This document shows, in pieces, positions 17,644 to 27,216 of a stretch of 64,000 bases of DNA. Below the pieces are notes generated by a model. The model was not told the DNA's origin and ran no database searches. It saw only the letters and a list, made by a program, of their open reading frames with translations. How positions within the stretch are numbered: position 1 is the stretch's first letter; each line of letters begins with the position of its first letter. Position numbers and translations under genes: made by a program. Source of the DNA: Methylovirgula sp. 4M-Z18 (GTDB lineage Bacteria > Pseudomonadota > Alphaproteobacteria > Rhizobiales > Beijerinckiaceae); NCBI RefSeq assembly GCF_037890675.1, contig NZ_CP149574.1:1240001-1304000 (forward strand), written 5' to 3'.

Positions 17644-19320
17644 TCAGTCTTGGGCGTAGATGTCGCGATCCTTGGTTTCGGGTAAGAAAATCAAGCCGAT
17701 CACAAAGGTCGCCGCCGCCACGATCACTGGATACCAAAGACCGGCAAAAATATTACCCGTCGCAGCCACAATCGCAAAAGCCACAGGAGGCAGAAAGCCG
17801 CCAAACCAGCCATTGCCGATATGATAGGGCAAAGACATGCCGGAATAACGAATGCGGGTCGGGAACAGTTCCACCAGCAAGGCGGCGATGGGGCCGTAGA
17901 CCATGGTGACGTAAATCACCAGGATAAACAGCAGCCCGGTGACGGCGAGGGCGCGGCCATTGGTGAAAATGTCAAACAGGCTGTTGAGTTTCACGATATC
18001 GGGATCGTTGGCCTTGGGATAGCCCGCATCCTGCGCCGCAGCCACCACGGCCTTGGCGAAGTCCTTGTCCACAGGCACATCCTTATCATTCACCGTGACT
18101 TTGGTGTCCGAACCCGCTGCACCAGCGGCCAGATCATATTTGATCGAGGCGGTCGCGAGCGTGCGGCGAGCGATGTCACAAGGCGCAGTGAAAACCCGCA
18201 CATTGACCGGATCGAACACATTGCCACAGGTGGCCGGATCGGCGGTGATGGTCACTTTCACCAGATCGGGCGCTGCCATGAGTTTTGGATTGGACAAAGT
18301 GGCGATCTGCCCGAAGATGGTGAAATAGGTCAAGGCGGCGAGAACGCAGCCACCTAGAACGATGATCTTGCGGCCGATGCGATCCGATAGGCCGCCGAAA
18401 AACACGAAGAACGGCGTGCCCACCAGCAACGACAAAGCGATCATGATGTTTGCGGTTGTGCCGTCGACTTTGAGCGTTTGGGTCAGGAAAAACAGGGCGT
18501 AGAATTGTCCAGCATACCAAACAACCGCCTGTCCCGCGGTGCCGCCGAGCAAGGCGATGAGCGCGACCTTGGCGTTGCTCCAGCGGCCAAAAGCCTCGGT
18601 GAGCGGGGCTTTGGAGCCTGTGCCCTCTTGCTTCATTTTCAGGAAAGCAGGCGACTCATTCAATTGCAGGCGAATCCAGACGGACACTCCGAGCAAAATG
18701 GCCGAGACCAGGAAAGGAACACGCCAGCCACCCCAGTATTCGCCGGGTTTGCCGGCAAATTCCTCTGCGCTCATGTTGAGCCGCAGCGACAGGATGACGA
18801 TTAAGGACAGGAACAATCCGAACGTCGCAGTGGTTTGAATCCAGGACGTATAATAGCCGCGCCGGTCTGCTGGAGCATGTTCCGCGACGTAAGTGGCCGC
18901 ACCGCCGTATTCCCCACCCAGCGCCAAACCTTGCAACAAGCGGCAGCTGATGAAGGCGACGGGGGCCGATAAGCCGATTGCCGCATAACCGGGCAACAGA
19001 CCGACGATGAACGTGGAAAGGCCCATGATCAGCATGGTGATGAGAAATGTATATTTACGGCCGATCAAATCACCCAAGCGGCCAAAGAACAGCGCGCCGA
19101 AGGGACGCACGGCAAAGCCCGCCGCAAAGCTCAAGAGGGTGAAGATGAAACCTGATGTCGGGTTTACGCCCGAGAAAAAAGTGGCGTTGATATTCGCGGC
19201 CAATGATCCGGCGAGGTAGAAATCATACCATTCAAACACCGTTCCGAGCGAGGAGGCCAAAATCACCTTCCGCTCTTCACCGGTCATCGGTCGCATCACT
19301 GCACCAGCGCTAACAGCCAT
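17644..19320 (-). CDS. MFS transporter, metabolite:H+ symporter (MHS) family with long periplasmic insert
   Basis: This is a 558-residue major-facilitator permease of the MHS group (ShiA/ProP/KgtP relatives, which import organic acids or osmolytes with protons). FEWYDFYLAGSLAA in helix 1, GRLGDLIGRK after helix 2 and SDRIGRK after helix 8 are conserved. An unusual insert of about 115 residues separates helices 9 and 10 (about residues 340-455); it holds two Cys (about 365 and 381) and should face the periplasm. The ATG at 19320 is preferred over the GTG at 19323 because GGGGAGG lies six bases upstream. A terminator follows the gene. The substrate is unknown. Confidence 0.88.
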   Translation of the reverse strand: MAVSAGAVMRPMTGEERKVILASSLGTVFEWYDFYLAGSLAANINATFFSGVNPTSGFIFTLLSFAAGFAVRPFGALFFGRLGDLIGRKYTFLITMLIMGLSTFIVGLLPGYAAIGLSAPVAFISCRLLQGLALGGEYGGAATYVAEHAPADRRGYYTSWIQTTATFGLFLSLIVILSLRLNMSAEEFAGKPGEYWGGWRVPFLVSAILLGVSVWIRLQLNESPAFLKMKQEGTGSKAPLTEAFGRWSNAKVALIALLGGTAGQAVVWYAGQFYALFFLTQTLKVDGTTANIMIALSLLVGTPFFVFFGGLSDRIGRKIIVLGGCVLAALTYFTIFGQIATLSNPKLMAAPDLVKVTITADPATCGNVFDPVNVRVFTAPCDIARRTLATASIKYDLAAGAAGSDTKVTVNDKDVPVDKDFAKAVVAAAQDAGYPKANDPDIVKLNSLFDIFTNGRALAVTGLLFILVIYVTMVYGPIAALLVELFPTRIRYSGMSLPYHIGNGWFGGFLPPVAFAIVAATGNIFAGLWYPVIVAAATFVIGLIFLPETKDRDIYAQD

Positions 19321-19436
19321 CACATACCTCCCCAGGCACTTGTTTATTTGTGAACAAGATAACTTGAAAAACTCAGATCGTCGATGGGGAAGTCGACGCG
19401 TGGCAAATCATGCTTTGGTCGTGCATCAGCGGCCGC

Positions 19437-20039
19437 TCAAAGGAAAAAGCCGGGCCAAGGCATATACTTGCTTTTATAGATCGCGGAACAATAATGCGTG
19501 CTGATTGCGGCGGTCGGCATAATATTCGCCAAGGTAAACTCGCTGAAATCAATCTCACGATCAAATTTTGCGCCTTCAAGCATATTCGGGTCGCACGGAT
19601 CCTGATCGCTCGGGTTGGCGATGAGCGCGCAGCGATAGAAGGCGCCGCAATCGCGCGACAGGAGGAGCAGCGGCCGCGTGTCGTCGAAGCGGTAGATGCT
19701 GGCGATCGGTCTGATCAGGGCCGTCTTGCCGTGCTCGATTCGTGCCCAGGTCCCGGCCAATTGCGGCACGAAGATCAGAGCCAAGAAAAACGCTGTGGCC
19801 GCGACAATGAGAGCGCGCACGATTCGCCGCGAGACCGAGAGACCGCCCTCGAGCAGGCCCACGAGGAAATAGAGCAATAGTCCGAACGCCAGAAGATTGA
19901 GCAGCGGATAGATCAGAACGCCCGCCCGGCCGACGGGAAAGATTCCGAACATTTGCCACAGCAGGAGGAAGACGACCGCGCATTGTTCGCGCCAACTTGC
20001 TTCCACCATTTGGAATTGACGCGCTTCTGTCCTGTTCAT
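19437..20039 (-). CDS. Hypothetical membrane protein
   Basis: The product has 200 residues. Three hydrophobic segments lie in the first half (about 21-40, 43-66 and 78-98). They are followed by a hydrophilic region of about 100 residues with four Cys, probably outside the membrane. I recognise no family. The start at 20039 (MNRTEARQF) is preferred; the frame extends 66 codons further upstream, but that part runs through a repeated inverted sequence and has no protein-like character. It has no operon partners. Confidence 0.6.
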   Translation of the reverse strand: MNRTEARQFQMVEASWREQCAVVFLLLWQMFGIFPVGRAGVLIYPLLNLLAFGLLLYFLVGLLEGGLSVSRRIVRALIVAATAFFLALIFVPQLAGTWARIEHGKTALIRPIASIYRFDDTRPLLLLSRDCGAFYRCALIANPSDQDPCDPNMLEGAKFDREIDFSEFTLANIMPTAAISTHYCSAIYKSKYMPWPGFFL

Positions 20040-20075
20040 GCCGATCACCCAGGCAGACGTCGCTGCGGAGGCATT

Positions 20076-20197
20076 AGAGCATTTTGCCGAAAAGTTGCGC
20101 GACTTTTCGGTTAGGAACCGCAGGTCCGCGTAGCGAAAATGCGATAAAACAAAGATGTAGAGCAATTTTGCGATTCTGAAAGAACGCAAAATGCTCT
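20076..20197. repeat. Inverted-repeat element with AGAGCATTTTGC ends
   Basis: Perfect 12-base inverted arms (AGAGCATTTTGC at 20076-20087, GCAAAATGCTCT at 20186-20197) bound about 120 bases. Inside are a perfect hairpin at 20087-20110 (9-base stem CCGAAAAGT, 6-base loop) and a third related copy of the end sequence near 20158. This looks like a small non-coding dispersed repeat rather than a gene. Confidence 0.6.
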
Positions 20198-20400
20198 CGC
20201 GCTGCTGCAACCATCCCTTGCAAAGCGATATTTTCACCGGGGAGCGTTACCCAGGCCGGGACTTTGCGGGCGAGGGCGCATTGACGAATGAGAACAAACC
20301 GTGTCTATTTACTTGGGGCGCAAGCCAGGCTGCCCCGTTCCGAGATGGCGCGGAGGTTTTTGCCCTCGAACGGGAGCATTCAGTGAACGGGGAGCGACGT

Positions 20401-21198
20401 ATGGCGCAGCAAGGCAGGATCTACGTCGGAATCGGCGGCTGGACCTACGAGCCCTGGCGGGGCGCGTTCTATCCGGCGAAATGGCCGATCAAGCGCGAAC
20501 TCGAATATGCGGCCGGCAAGCTGACCTCGATCGAGGTGAACGGCACGTATTATGGCGCGCAGAAACCCGAAACCTTTGCCAAATGGGCGGCCGAGACGCC
20601 CGACGATTTCGTATTTTCGCTCAAGGCGCCGCGTTTTGCCACCAATCGGCGCGTGCTTGCCGAAGCGGGGGCGACAATCGAGCGCTTCTTTGCCAGCGGC
20701 CTCAATGAGCTTGGGCCCAAGCTCGGGCCGATCAATTGGCAATTCATGGCGACGAAGAAGTTCGATCCGTTGGATTTCGAGGATTTTCTCAAGCTGCTCC
20801 CTGAAAAGCTCGGCAAGCGGCCTTTGCGCCACGTGGTCGAGGTGCGGCACGAAAGCTTCTGCAACAGCGATTTCATTGCTCTTGTCCGCAAATATAGCGT
20901 CGGTGTCGTGATCGCGGCAGATTCCGAATATCCGCAGATCGGCGATATCAGCGCGCCTTTCGTCTATGCGCGCATCATGGGTACGAAAGAGGGGGAAAAG
21001 CACGGCTATCCTGCGAAAGCCCTCGATCAATGGGCAGAGCGGGCGAAAGCTTGGGCAGCCGGATCGGCGCCGAAGGACATCAAGACCTTTGCCGCCGCTG
21101 CAAAGCCGGCGCCGCGCGACGTCTATCTTTACGTTATCAGCGGCCACAAGGTGCTGAATCCCGCTGCGGCGCAAGGCTTGATCGAACGTGTGAAATAG
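20401..21198 (+). CDS. DUF72 domain-containing protein
   Basis: This 265-residue cytoplasmic protein spans the whole DUF72 (YecE-like) TIM-barrel family. It starts with IYVGIGGWTYEPWRGAFYP and contains the conserved segments SIEVNGTYYGAQKPETFAKW, FVFSLKAPRFATNRR and VVEVRHESF. No catalytic role has been established for the family that I can cite with confidence. The ATG at 20401 follows GGGGAG; the longer frame upstream has no homology-like content. It converges with rlmB, with 10 bases between the stops. Confidence 0.85.
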   Translation: MAQQGRIYVGIGGWTYEPWRGAFYPAKWPIKRELEYAAGKLTSIEVNGTYYGAQKPETFAKWAAETPDDFVFSLKAPRFATNRRVLAEAGATIERFFASGLNELGPKLGPINWQFMATKKFDPLDFEDFLKLLPEKLGKRPLRHVVEVRHESFCNSDFIALVRKYSVGVVIAADSEYPQIGDISAPFVYARIMGTKEGEKHGYPAKALDQWAERAKAWAAGSAPKDIKTFAAAAKPAPRDVYLYVISGHKVLNPAAAQGLIERVK

Positions 21199-21208
21199 CG
21201 CTGCAACT

Positions 21209-22072
21209 TCACATTTCGCCAAGCCGCGCCAAGGTGAGGGTGAGCGCGACCGCGCAGGCGTTGGAGACGTTCAGGCTCTTGATCTTGCCGGGCACGTCGA
21301 GCCGTGCCAGCACGTCGCAGCGCTCGCGGGTCAAATGGCGCAAGCCTTTGCCTTCCGCGCCAAGCACCAGGGCCAGCGGCCGGGACAGGACGGTCTGTTC
21401 GAGCGGCGCTGGCCCCTCCGAATCAAGTCCCACCACCTGATAGCCCTGATCCTGCAGTTCGGTCAGGGCACGGGCGAGGTTGGTGACGGCGCAGATCGCC
21501 ACATGTTCGAGGCCGCCCGAGGCGCTCTTGGCCAAAACGCCGGCGAGTTCGGGCGAATGGCGCTCGGTGGTGACGAGCGCATCGACATTGAAGGCGGCGG
21601 CCGTGCGGATGATCGCGCCGACATTGTGCGGGTCGGTCACCTGGTCCAGTACCAGCACGAGGCCTTTTTCGGGCACCTCCGAAATGTCGATGGGCTCGAG
21701 ATGGCGTGCTTCCAGCAACAATCCTTGGTGAACCGCATCGGTGGGCACGCGGGCGGCGAGTTCCTCGGCGCTGACAATGCGCGGCTGCAAGTGGCGCGCC
21801 GCGATTTCCGGCGCAAGCCGCTCGGCCGCGGCGGCCGTCGCCCAGAGCGTGACGAGCTTTCGCCGTTCGGAGCGCAGGGCTTCGCGGACCGGGTGGTAGC
21901 CCCAGAGCAGGGCGATGTCCGGGCCGGCGGTGGGCCGTAGCTTGGGCCCGCGCCCGTCCTTGCCGCCGACTTTCTGCCCAGGGCGCGAGACATTGCGCCC
22001 TGAGTCAGGCCGCCGCGGCGCGCCACCGGACGTATTGGTCCTCTCGCGGTGATGGGGTGGTCGCTTGGCCAA
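21209..22072 (-). CDS. rlmB: 23S rRNA 2'-O-methyltransferase, SpoU/RlmB type
   Basis: This SPOUT methyltransferase modifies a 23S rRNA ribose (Gm2251 in E. coli). An N-terminal L30e-like substrate-binding domain starts at ALLWGYHPVREAL. The trefoil-knot domain follows, with SpoU motif 1 (HNVGAIIRTAAAFNVDA), motif 2 (LALVLGAEGKGLR) and motif 3 (LNVSNACAVAL). The frame is open to GTG 22189, but the TTG at 22072 has AAGGAAG upstream and gives 287 residues, closer to family length; the start is uncertain. The basic region before the L30e domain is typical for alphaproteobacterial versions. Confidence 0.88.
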   Translation of the reverse strand: MAKRPPHHRERTNTSGGAPRRPDSGRNVSRPGQKVGGKDGRGPKLRPTAGPDIALLWGYHPVREALRSERRKLVTLWATAAAAERLAPEIAARHLQPRIVSAEELAARVPTDAVHQGLLLEARHLEPIDISEVPEKGLVLVLDQVTDPHNVGAIIRTAAAFNVDALVTTERHSPELAGVLAKSASGGLEHVAICAVTNLARALTELQDQGYQVVGLDSEGPAPLEQTVLSRPLALVLGAEGKGLRHLTRERCDVLARLDVPGKIKSLNVSNACAVALTLTLARLGEM

Positions 22073-22249
22073 GCTGCTTCCTTTCCTTCGGGATTCGCCG
22101 TCAGCCTTCCCACGTTCGTCGCTATTTCGCAAACAAAAGAGATTAAGATCGGGGATTTTACGGGTAGGAGAGTTTGAAGGGGTTGACACGGGCGCGAGGC
22201 TTAGAGATAAGCGCCCCCGACCTGTCGATCCCGCTTCGGGATGCCAGAT

Positions 22250-22334
22250 GGGAGAGTGTCCCGAGCGGCAAAGGGGGCGGACTGTAAATCCGCTGGCTAG
22301 GCCTTCGAAGGTTCGAGTCCTTCCTCTCCCACCA
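22250..22334 (+). tRNA. tRNA-Tyr(GTA)
   Basis: This is an 85-base class II tRNA. The acceptor stem GGGAGAG pairs with CTCTCCC, the anticodon GTA lies at 22284-22286 in GGACTGTAAATCC, and a long variable arm and a GTTCGAGTC T-loop follow. The CCA end is encoded. The long variable arm and GTA anticodon identify tyrosine. Confidence 0.95.
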
Positions 22335-22426
22335 CCACTATAATTTACTGATATTATTGGCTTTGTTGGATCGCTGCGCCTGGTTGGTGCCTAGCGAACT
22401 TTAGCGGCGCCGAAACCATGCGCGGT

Positions 22427-23479
22427 TCATTGCGCGGCTGTTGCGGAGATATTGTCGTAGCCCTTCATCTTGTAGATCGCTGCCGAAACGAGCCAGCTTG
22501 CGACGAAGATACCGACAACGGCATAACCAAAGCTGGTGAGGCTGTCATTGAGACTGCCGATGATGTCCCACAGGCCTCCTTGCAATCCCAATTTCTCGCT
22601 GACGAGGCCGAGCGCCTCGATGCCGCCGACAAAGACAGCGACAATGACCGACGCGGCGGTAATCGTCATATTGTACCAGAGCTTTCGCATCGGGTTGACG
22701 AACGCCCAGCCATAGGCCCGCGTCATCAATATGCTGTCGGTCGTGTCCATCAAGGACATGCCGGCGGTAAATAGGGCTGGAAAGACGAGAATGGTCCAGA
22801 ACGACATGCCGACGGCCGCTTGGGCCGCGGAAATGCCGAGCAGCCCGATCTCGGTCGCCGTGTCAAACCCAAGCCCGAACAGGAAGCCGACCGGGTACAT
22901 GTGCCAGGAGCGTGACACAACGCTGAAGATCGGCCGGAAGATCCGGACCATAAAGCCTTGCCCGGCAAGAAGGGCGTCGAGGTCTTCCTCGACGATTTTT
23001 TCGCCGCGCCGCGCGCGCGAAAAGGCCTGCCAGATGCCTTTCAGGATGAACAGGTTGGCGATGCCGATAGCGAGCAGGAACAGCGCCGAGACCGCGGTCC
23101 CGATTATGCCAACGATGTCGTGGAATTGTTCAAACTTGCCCTGAAGTGCCGCAGCTGTGGCGGCGATGGCGACGGAGGCCAACACGACGATCGTGGAATG
23201 GCCGAGCGAAAAGAAGAAGCCGACCGAATAGGGCGCCTTTCCCTCTTGCATCAGCTTGCGGACGACATTGTCGATCGCCGCGATGTGATCGGCGTCGAAC
23301 GCGTGCCTCAGTCCGAACGTGTAGGCGAGCAGCGCCGTGCCGAGCAGGGCGGGGTGGTCGGAGAACGCAACCCAGGCCCAGGCCCAGGCCGCGATATTGG
23401 CCGCGATGAGAAACGTGTAGGTCAGGATCGCCTTCGAGCGAAATCGTTCGGGCCTATCGTCAAAAGGGTTGGCGATCAT
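22427..23479 (-). CDS. NiCoT-family nickel/cobalt permease
   Basis: This is a 350-residue inner-membrane transporter for Ni2+ and/or Co2+ of the HoxN/NixA/NicT family. The signature HAFDADH (residues 59-65) in helix 2 binds the metal. The other family motifs, FSLGHSTIVV and LGFDTATEIGLL, are intact, and about eight membrane helices are visible. It could feed cobalt to the cobalamin cluster about 11 kb away, or nickel to hydrogenase or urease. No riboswitch is visible upstream, so B12 control is not indicated. Confidence 0.92.
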   Translation of the reverse strand: MIANPFDDRPERFRSKAILTYTFLIAANIAAWAWAWVAFSDHPALLGTALLAYTFGLRHAFDADHIAAIDNVVRKLMQEGKAPYSVGFFFSLGHSTIVVLASVAIAATAAALQGKFEQFHDIVGIIGTAVSALFLLAIGIANLFILKGIWQAFSRARRGEKIVEEDLDALLAGQGFMVRIFRPIFSVVSRSWHMYPVGFLFGLGFDTATEIGLLGISAAQAAVGMSFWTILVFPALFTAGMSLMDTTDSILMTRAYGWAFVNPMRKLWYNMTITAASVIVAVFVGGIEALGLVSEKLGLQGGLWDIIGSLNDSLTSFGYAVVGIFVASWLVSAAIYKMKGYDNISATAAQ

Positions 23480-23802
23480 GCTTCAGTCCCATGCTTTTCC
23501 GACCGCCCCAAACGGCCGAATTCTGGCTCTAAGCGCGAAGTCCACTGAATGGACAGCAAGACGTTATTTTACAATCATCACATTCATCAAGCGGGATAAG
23601 GAAGAAAATCTTTATTTCTCAGGCCGTTAAAACGCCTCCGACTCCGTCGGAGTCGTTGCCGCAAAGAGCGACGCGCTGTCGCCAGAGGCCCGGGCGCGCA
23701 TGGAGGGTGAGTTCGATCGTCCGGGCCCCACAGGCTCTGTTCGGCGCCCGGGATGTGTGTGACGATAAAGACGATGGTCCGCTCGAACAAAATGTCCTGC
23801 GG
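23480..23802. other. Intergenic interval, no gene recognised
   Basis: These 323 bases separate the NiCoT gene from a small hypothetical gene. A short perfect inverted repeat is present at 23639-23655 (CGACTCCG, one base, CGGAGTCG). A 67-codon minus-strand frame has no recognisable content. The right part probably contains the NiCoT promoter. Confidence 0.4.
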
Positions 23803-24042
23803 TCAATGGGGCCGCTTCAGCGCGGCCAGGGCTCTGGCGACGTCGGCTTGCGTCACCTGTGTGAGCTCGCCTTTTCTCATATAAGTCCAGGCGAGGATGG
23901 AAATGGCTTCACCAATGGCGCCGCGGTCCCATCCGACGCTCTCGGCATCGGCAAATATGCCGACCACTTCGTTTTCGAGCGCCTCCTGGCACTCATGCAC
24001 ATAATCGGGATGTGACACCCGCACGCTTGGGCCTTTGATCAT
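23803..24042 (-). CDS. Small conserved-looking hypothetical protein
   Basis: This 79-residue soluble protein is rich in acidic residues and helices (HECQEALENEVVGIFADAES and AISILAWTYMRKGELTQV). The start at 24042 is chosen because GGGAGG lies eight bases upstream; an ATG nine codons earlier has no ribosome site. Its good codon use and clear start suggest a real gene, but I cannot assign a family or function. Confidence 0.6.
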   Translation of the reverse strand: MIKGPSVRVSHPDYVHECQEALENEVVGIFADAESVGWDRGAIGEAISILAWTYMRKGELTQVTQADVARALAALKRPH

Positions 24043-24257
24043 GGTCCGCCTCCCGTCACCACGATTCATTCGATTTTATTCCCACTCGATAGAGTGGGGC
24101 CGAGTCCTCGATTCGTCCTAGCTCGCACCCGATATGCCATGCGCTGGAATGCCGGAATGACATGGCGCTTGGCCTTTATTTTCAGAGGCCAGCTTAAGAA
24201 GTCACCTCGCCTACGTAATTTTGCCGTGCGTACGGCGATCAAGAACGGAGCTGGCTC

Positions 24258-24550
24258 AAGGACGCGGCGAAATTTGTCGTGCGCGGGTGGCTCCATCAAC
24301 CGATAGGCAAATTGCAAAAGGCAAAGCACCAAGCCTGAGACGGCCAACTCCGCCCCCACATCGCCAATTGCTGCAGCATGCCGACAAAGGCGAGCCGACG
24401 TGTCAAATTGGAGAGAAAATCTATCATGAGGTCGTGAATCATGTAAATGGCGAACGAGAGTTCGCCCAAGCCATGCAGCGACTTGCTAGGGAAGAGTTTC
24501 CCGGCGGCCAGAACACACAAATCGGCCAAGGAACGGATGTCTAGGTTCAT
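24258..24550 (-). pseudogene. Acyltransferase-3 family remnant (C-terminal end, frameshifted)
   Basis: One minus-strand frame reads LHGLGELSFAIYMIHDLMI, which matches the late GxISFxxYLxH motif of membrane acyltransferases (OafA/NolL type). Near 24355 the homology moves to another frame, which continues AELAVSGLVLCLLQFAYRLMEPPAHDKF, the final helix and the ExPxR-like end of the family. Only about 95 codons of a normally 350-400 residue protein remain, so the gene is decayed. Confidence 0.6.
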
Positions 24551-24686
24551 GTTCGATTCACCGAGAAAATGAAGGTTGTTGAGAGACGCGGTGGCGGGTT
24601 TCACTCAAGCTCGCGCGCAAGGCAGCGGCGCCCGTATGATGCGTGCGTGAAGTGTGCCCCGCCGGTCCGAGATGGCGCGTTCATGC

Positions 24687-25700
24687 TCACTCAGGCTTCA
24701 ACCCGATCACCATCGAATCCGGCCCGACGAGGGGCTCGACGCATGTGGATACAAAGCCCGCCTCATGCATCCATGTCCGGCAATCGGCGCCGGTGTAATC
24801 AAATCCGCCCTGTGTTTCGATCAGCATGTTCAGGCTCATCAGAAGGCCGAAGGCGTTCTCGCGGCGCTCGTCATCGATGATGGCATCGTAAACGATCACA
24901 GCCCCGCCTTTGGGCAGCGCGGCAAAAGCTTTTGACAGCAACATCTTCTTTTGTTCGAGATTCCAGTCGTGCAGGATGTGTCCCATCACGATCACGTCGG
25001 CGTTCGGCATCGGGCCGTCGAAAAAACTGCCGCTTTGAAAACGCACGCGCTCTGAGAGCCCATTCTGTGCGACGAATTCTTCGAATATCGGCTTCACGGC
25101 CGGCAAATCGAAACCGATCGCTTGCAGATGGGGGTGAGCGCGCGCCACCGTCACCGGCACCATACCCTGCGCCACACCGACGTCGGCGAATGTCCGGTAC
25201 TTCGACCAATCGAATTTCTCCGCAATCGCTTTGGCGGCGCCCGCACTAACGCCGCTCATGGCGTTGAGGAACGTTTTCAAGCCTTCCGGCGTCGCGTAGA
25301 TCGCGGCAAAAAAGTCCTCGTTGTCTTTGCCTTCGTTCTGAAGCTCTCCCGTTCGCAAGGCTTCGGTGAGCGAGCCCCAGAATCCATACAGCCGGGCATT
25401 CGCCATTTCGAGAAGGCCACCGATGTAGGACGGTTTGGCCTTGTCGAGGAACAGGTCGGTTTCGGCCGTGTTGCGATAGAAGCCTTGCTCGCGTTCAAGC
25501 AGCTTCAGCGCGACCAGGGCGTCGAGGAAGTCGCGCGCCGAGCGCGGGTGCAGCTTCAGTCTGGCCTGCAATGTCTGCAGATCGGCGGCCGATCCTGCGA
25601 GTTCGGTAAAGAGACCGAGTTCGACGGCGCTGAGCAATGTTTTTGAGGCCCAGAAGCCCATGCCAAGGCGCATGATATGATCTGGTGTCGTGGCCTTCAT
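24687..25700 (-). CDS. O-methyltransferase (plant-type family 2)
   Basis: This is a 337-residue SAM-dependent methyltransferase. An N-terminal winged-helix dimerisation domain (about 10-100) is followed by a Rossmann domain with the SAM loop [14 protein letters not shown] and the motif [13 protein letters not shown], whose His is the usual catalytic base of O-methyltransferases. Relatives methylate hydroxyl groups on small molecules such as quinones, carotenoid or antibiotic precursors, and bacteriochlorophyll intermediates. The ATG at 25700 is preferred, with AGGGGG nine bases upstream; ATG 25709 is an alternative. No biosynthetic partners are nearby, so the substrate is unknown. Confidence 0.85.
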   Translation of the reverse strand: MKATTPDHIMRLGMGFWASKTLLSAVELGLFTELAGSAADLQTLQARLKLHPRSARDFLDALVALKLLEREQGFYRNTAETDLFLDKAKPSYIGGLLEMANARLYGFWGSLTEALRTGELQNEGKDNEDFFAAIYATPEGLKTFLNAMSGVSAGAAKAIAEKFDWSKYRTFADVGVAQGMVPVTVARAHPHLQAIGFDLPAVKPIFEEFVAQNGLSERVRFQSGSFFDGPMPNADVIVMGHILHDWNLEQKKMLLSKAFAALPKGGAVIVYDAIIDDERRENAFGLLMSLNMLIETQGGFDYTGADCRTWMHEAGFVSTCVEPLVGPDSMVIGLKPE

Positions 25701-26575
25701 CGTATTCATCCCCCTCGGGTTGAAGTCTGATGGAAGTTTGCCGCTGAATCCGCATGCGCCGCGAAGTTCTTGGTTCCTTCGCACGTTTCGGAACGAATGT
25801 AAAATACCGCGGGAGCCTGTAGCTCTTAGTGCGTTTATTCACGCATTCCGGCTGTGAGTGAAGCAAATCGTTCCCTTAAGGCGAGCAGGGCCCGCCAATT
25901 TTCCATCCTGGCATCCCTTGAGAATTCTGATTGGGGAAGCCCGACTGGCCCAAGCCACTTCGACCCGCTCCATTTTCAACCCAGATTTCCATGTAAAATA
26001 TTGAATAATAATGTATATTCTCTTTATCAGTTCGCTCCCAAAAATGGTTCATGTGCTTACCAATCTGTCTCGCGCAGGTCCCGCCGCCAGCCGATATTCG
26101 GTGGTTTGGAAATTGATGTGAATGGGTGTTTTTCGCCTGCTTCGAAAGGACCGATGTGCCGCCCATATTTGCTCCCTCGCGCGATTGATCCTGTCCTTGA
26201 ACGTCGCCACCCCGGCAGTGTCGCCTCGACTTGGCGCTGATCGTGCATCCATCCTCTAGCACGTTTGTTCATTATATGTTCTTGTTCCAAATTTGTCAAA
26301 TTTTTCACCGCTCGGCTCCCGGGCAACCGCATGTGAAAATCCAGCGCGGGCTCGGGTGGCGAAGCCGTTGGAACGAGGTCGAGAACAGAGCAGAAGCGAA
26401 AGTGAACCCCCAATTTCCCGATCTTGTCCATTTGCCTTCCGCTTGTGTGCTGGAGTCGTCAATGCATCCACGTGCGATTGCTCTACCGCAGTGCCTATTG
26501 TCGGGTCCAGAAGCCGAGGCAATCTGGTACGATGGCGCTGGAAACCGGAAGTCGCGCGCCGTTTGGGGAGCACAC
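25701..26575. other. Long intergenic interval, no gene recognised
   Basis: These 875 bases have lower GC than the surroundings in the middle (about 25980-26060). Overlapping frames of 100-130 codons exist on both strands, but none has a ribosome site plus a recognisable domain. The interval probably contains promoters for the methyltransferase and the WG-repeat gene; no repeat or RNA was recognised. Confidence 0.45.
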
Positions 26576-27124
26576 ATGAAGCGTGTTGCGTTTCTAGGCA
26601 TTGCAGTGGCCGCGTGGTTCGCGTTTTTGCCGCAGCAGATGAGTATTGCGCAGACGTGCCGGATCGCCCAACCGGACATGGATCATTTGCGCGAATATCC
26701 TGACTGCGCATCGCGCGGGGGCGATCGCCGCTGGCATCTGAAACCGGAACTCTTGAAGCTCCTGCACCTGTCCGGCGCGCATTTGGGGACGCTCCTTTTC
26801 GACGATCATTGGGCCTATGTACGCCGCGATGGCGTGTTGCAAGCGGTGCATGTGTGGGACAATGGTCCGGATGAATTCGCGGACGGATTGGCGCGTGCCG
26901 CCGTCGACGGCAAGTATGGTTATGTTGACCGGCGATTGGATTTCGTGATTCCGCCCCTCTATGACGGTGCCTATCCGTTTCATCGTGGCGTCGCGCGGGT
27001 CTGCACGGGATGCCATCCGTCGCAACAAAACGAGGAGCATCATGGATACGAAGGCGGCCAATGGCTTTGCCTCGACCGGCAAGGCGCCACAGTTGCGGAT
27101 ACGCAATGCGCCGCGAACCAATGA
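26576..27124 (+). CDS. Secreted WG-repeat-like protein
   Basis: The product has 182 residues with a Sec signal peptide (VAFLGIAVAAWFAFL; cleavage near SIAQ). The mature part contains at least one clear WG-type repeat: DGKYGYVDRRLDFVIPPLYD followed by AYPFHRGVARVC, the pattern GKYGYID...VIPPQYDDAxxFSEGLAxV. Five Cys in the mature part may form disulfides. The ATG at 26576 follows GGGGAG. The frame upstream of it is not protein-like. WG-repeat proteins have no uniform function; export is the only secure statement. Confidence 0.72.
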   Translation: MKRVAFLGIAVAAWFAFLPQQMSIAQTCRIAQPDMDHLREYPDCASRGGDRRWHLKPELLKLLHLSGAHLGTLLFDDHWAYVRRDGVLQAVHVWDNGPDEFADGLARAAVDGKYGYVDRRLDFVIPPLYDGAYPFHRGVARVCTGCHPSQQNEEHHGYEGGQWLCLDRQGATVADTQCAANQ

Positions 27125-27216
27125 AACCTGAAATCAAACATCTAGAAAGCGACGTATCGGAATAACATCACGCATATTGGGACACGGTGCTTGACCCCAA
27201 CACTCCGGAGAAGGTT

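Noticed and set aside
22335-22426. Possible attachment site downstream of tRNA-Tyr
   Set aside because: There is no duplicated tRNA 3' end or integrase nearby; the next gene is a housekeeping-type NiCoT permease.
23480-23802. Cobalamin or nickel riboswitch upstream of the NiCoT gene
   Set aside because: No B12 box or NiCo aptamer core was found on the minus strand in this interval.
25876-26262. 128-codon minus-strand frame in the long intergenic interval
   Set aside because: There is no ribosome site or recognisable domain, and other frames overlap it on both strands.
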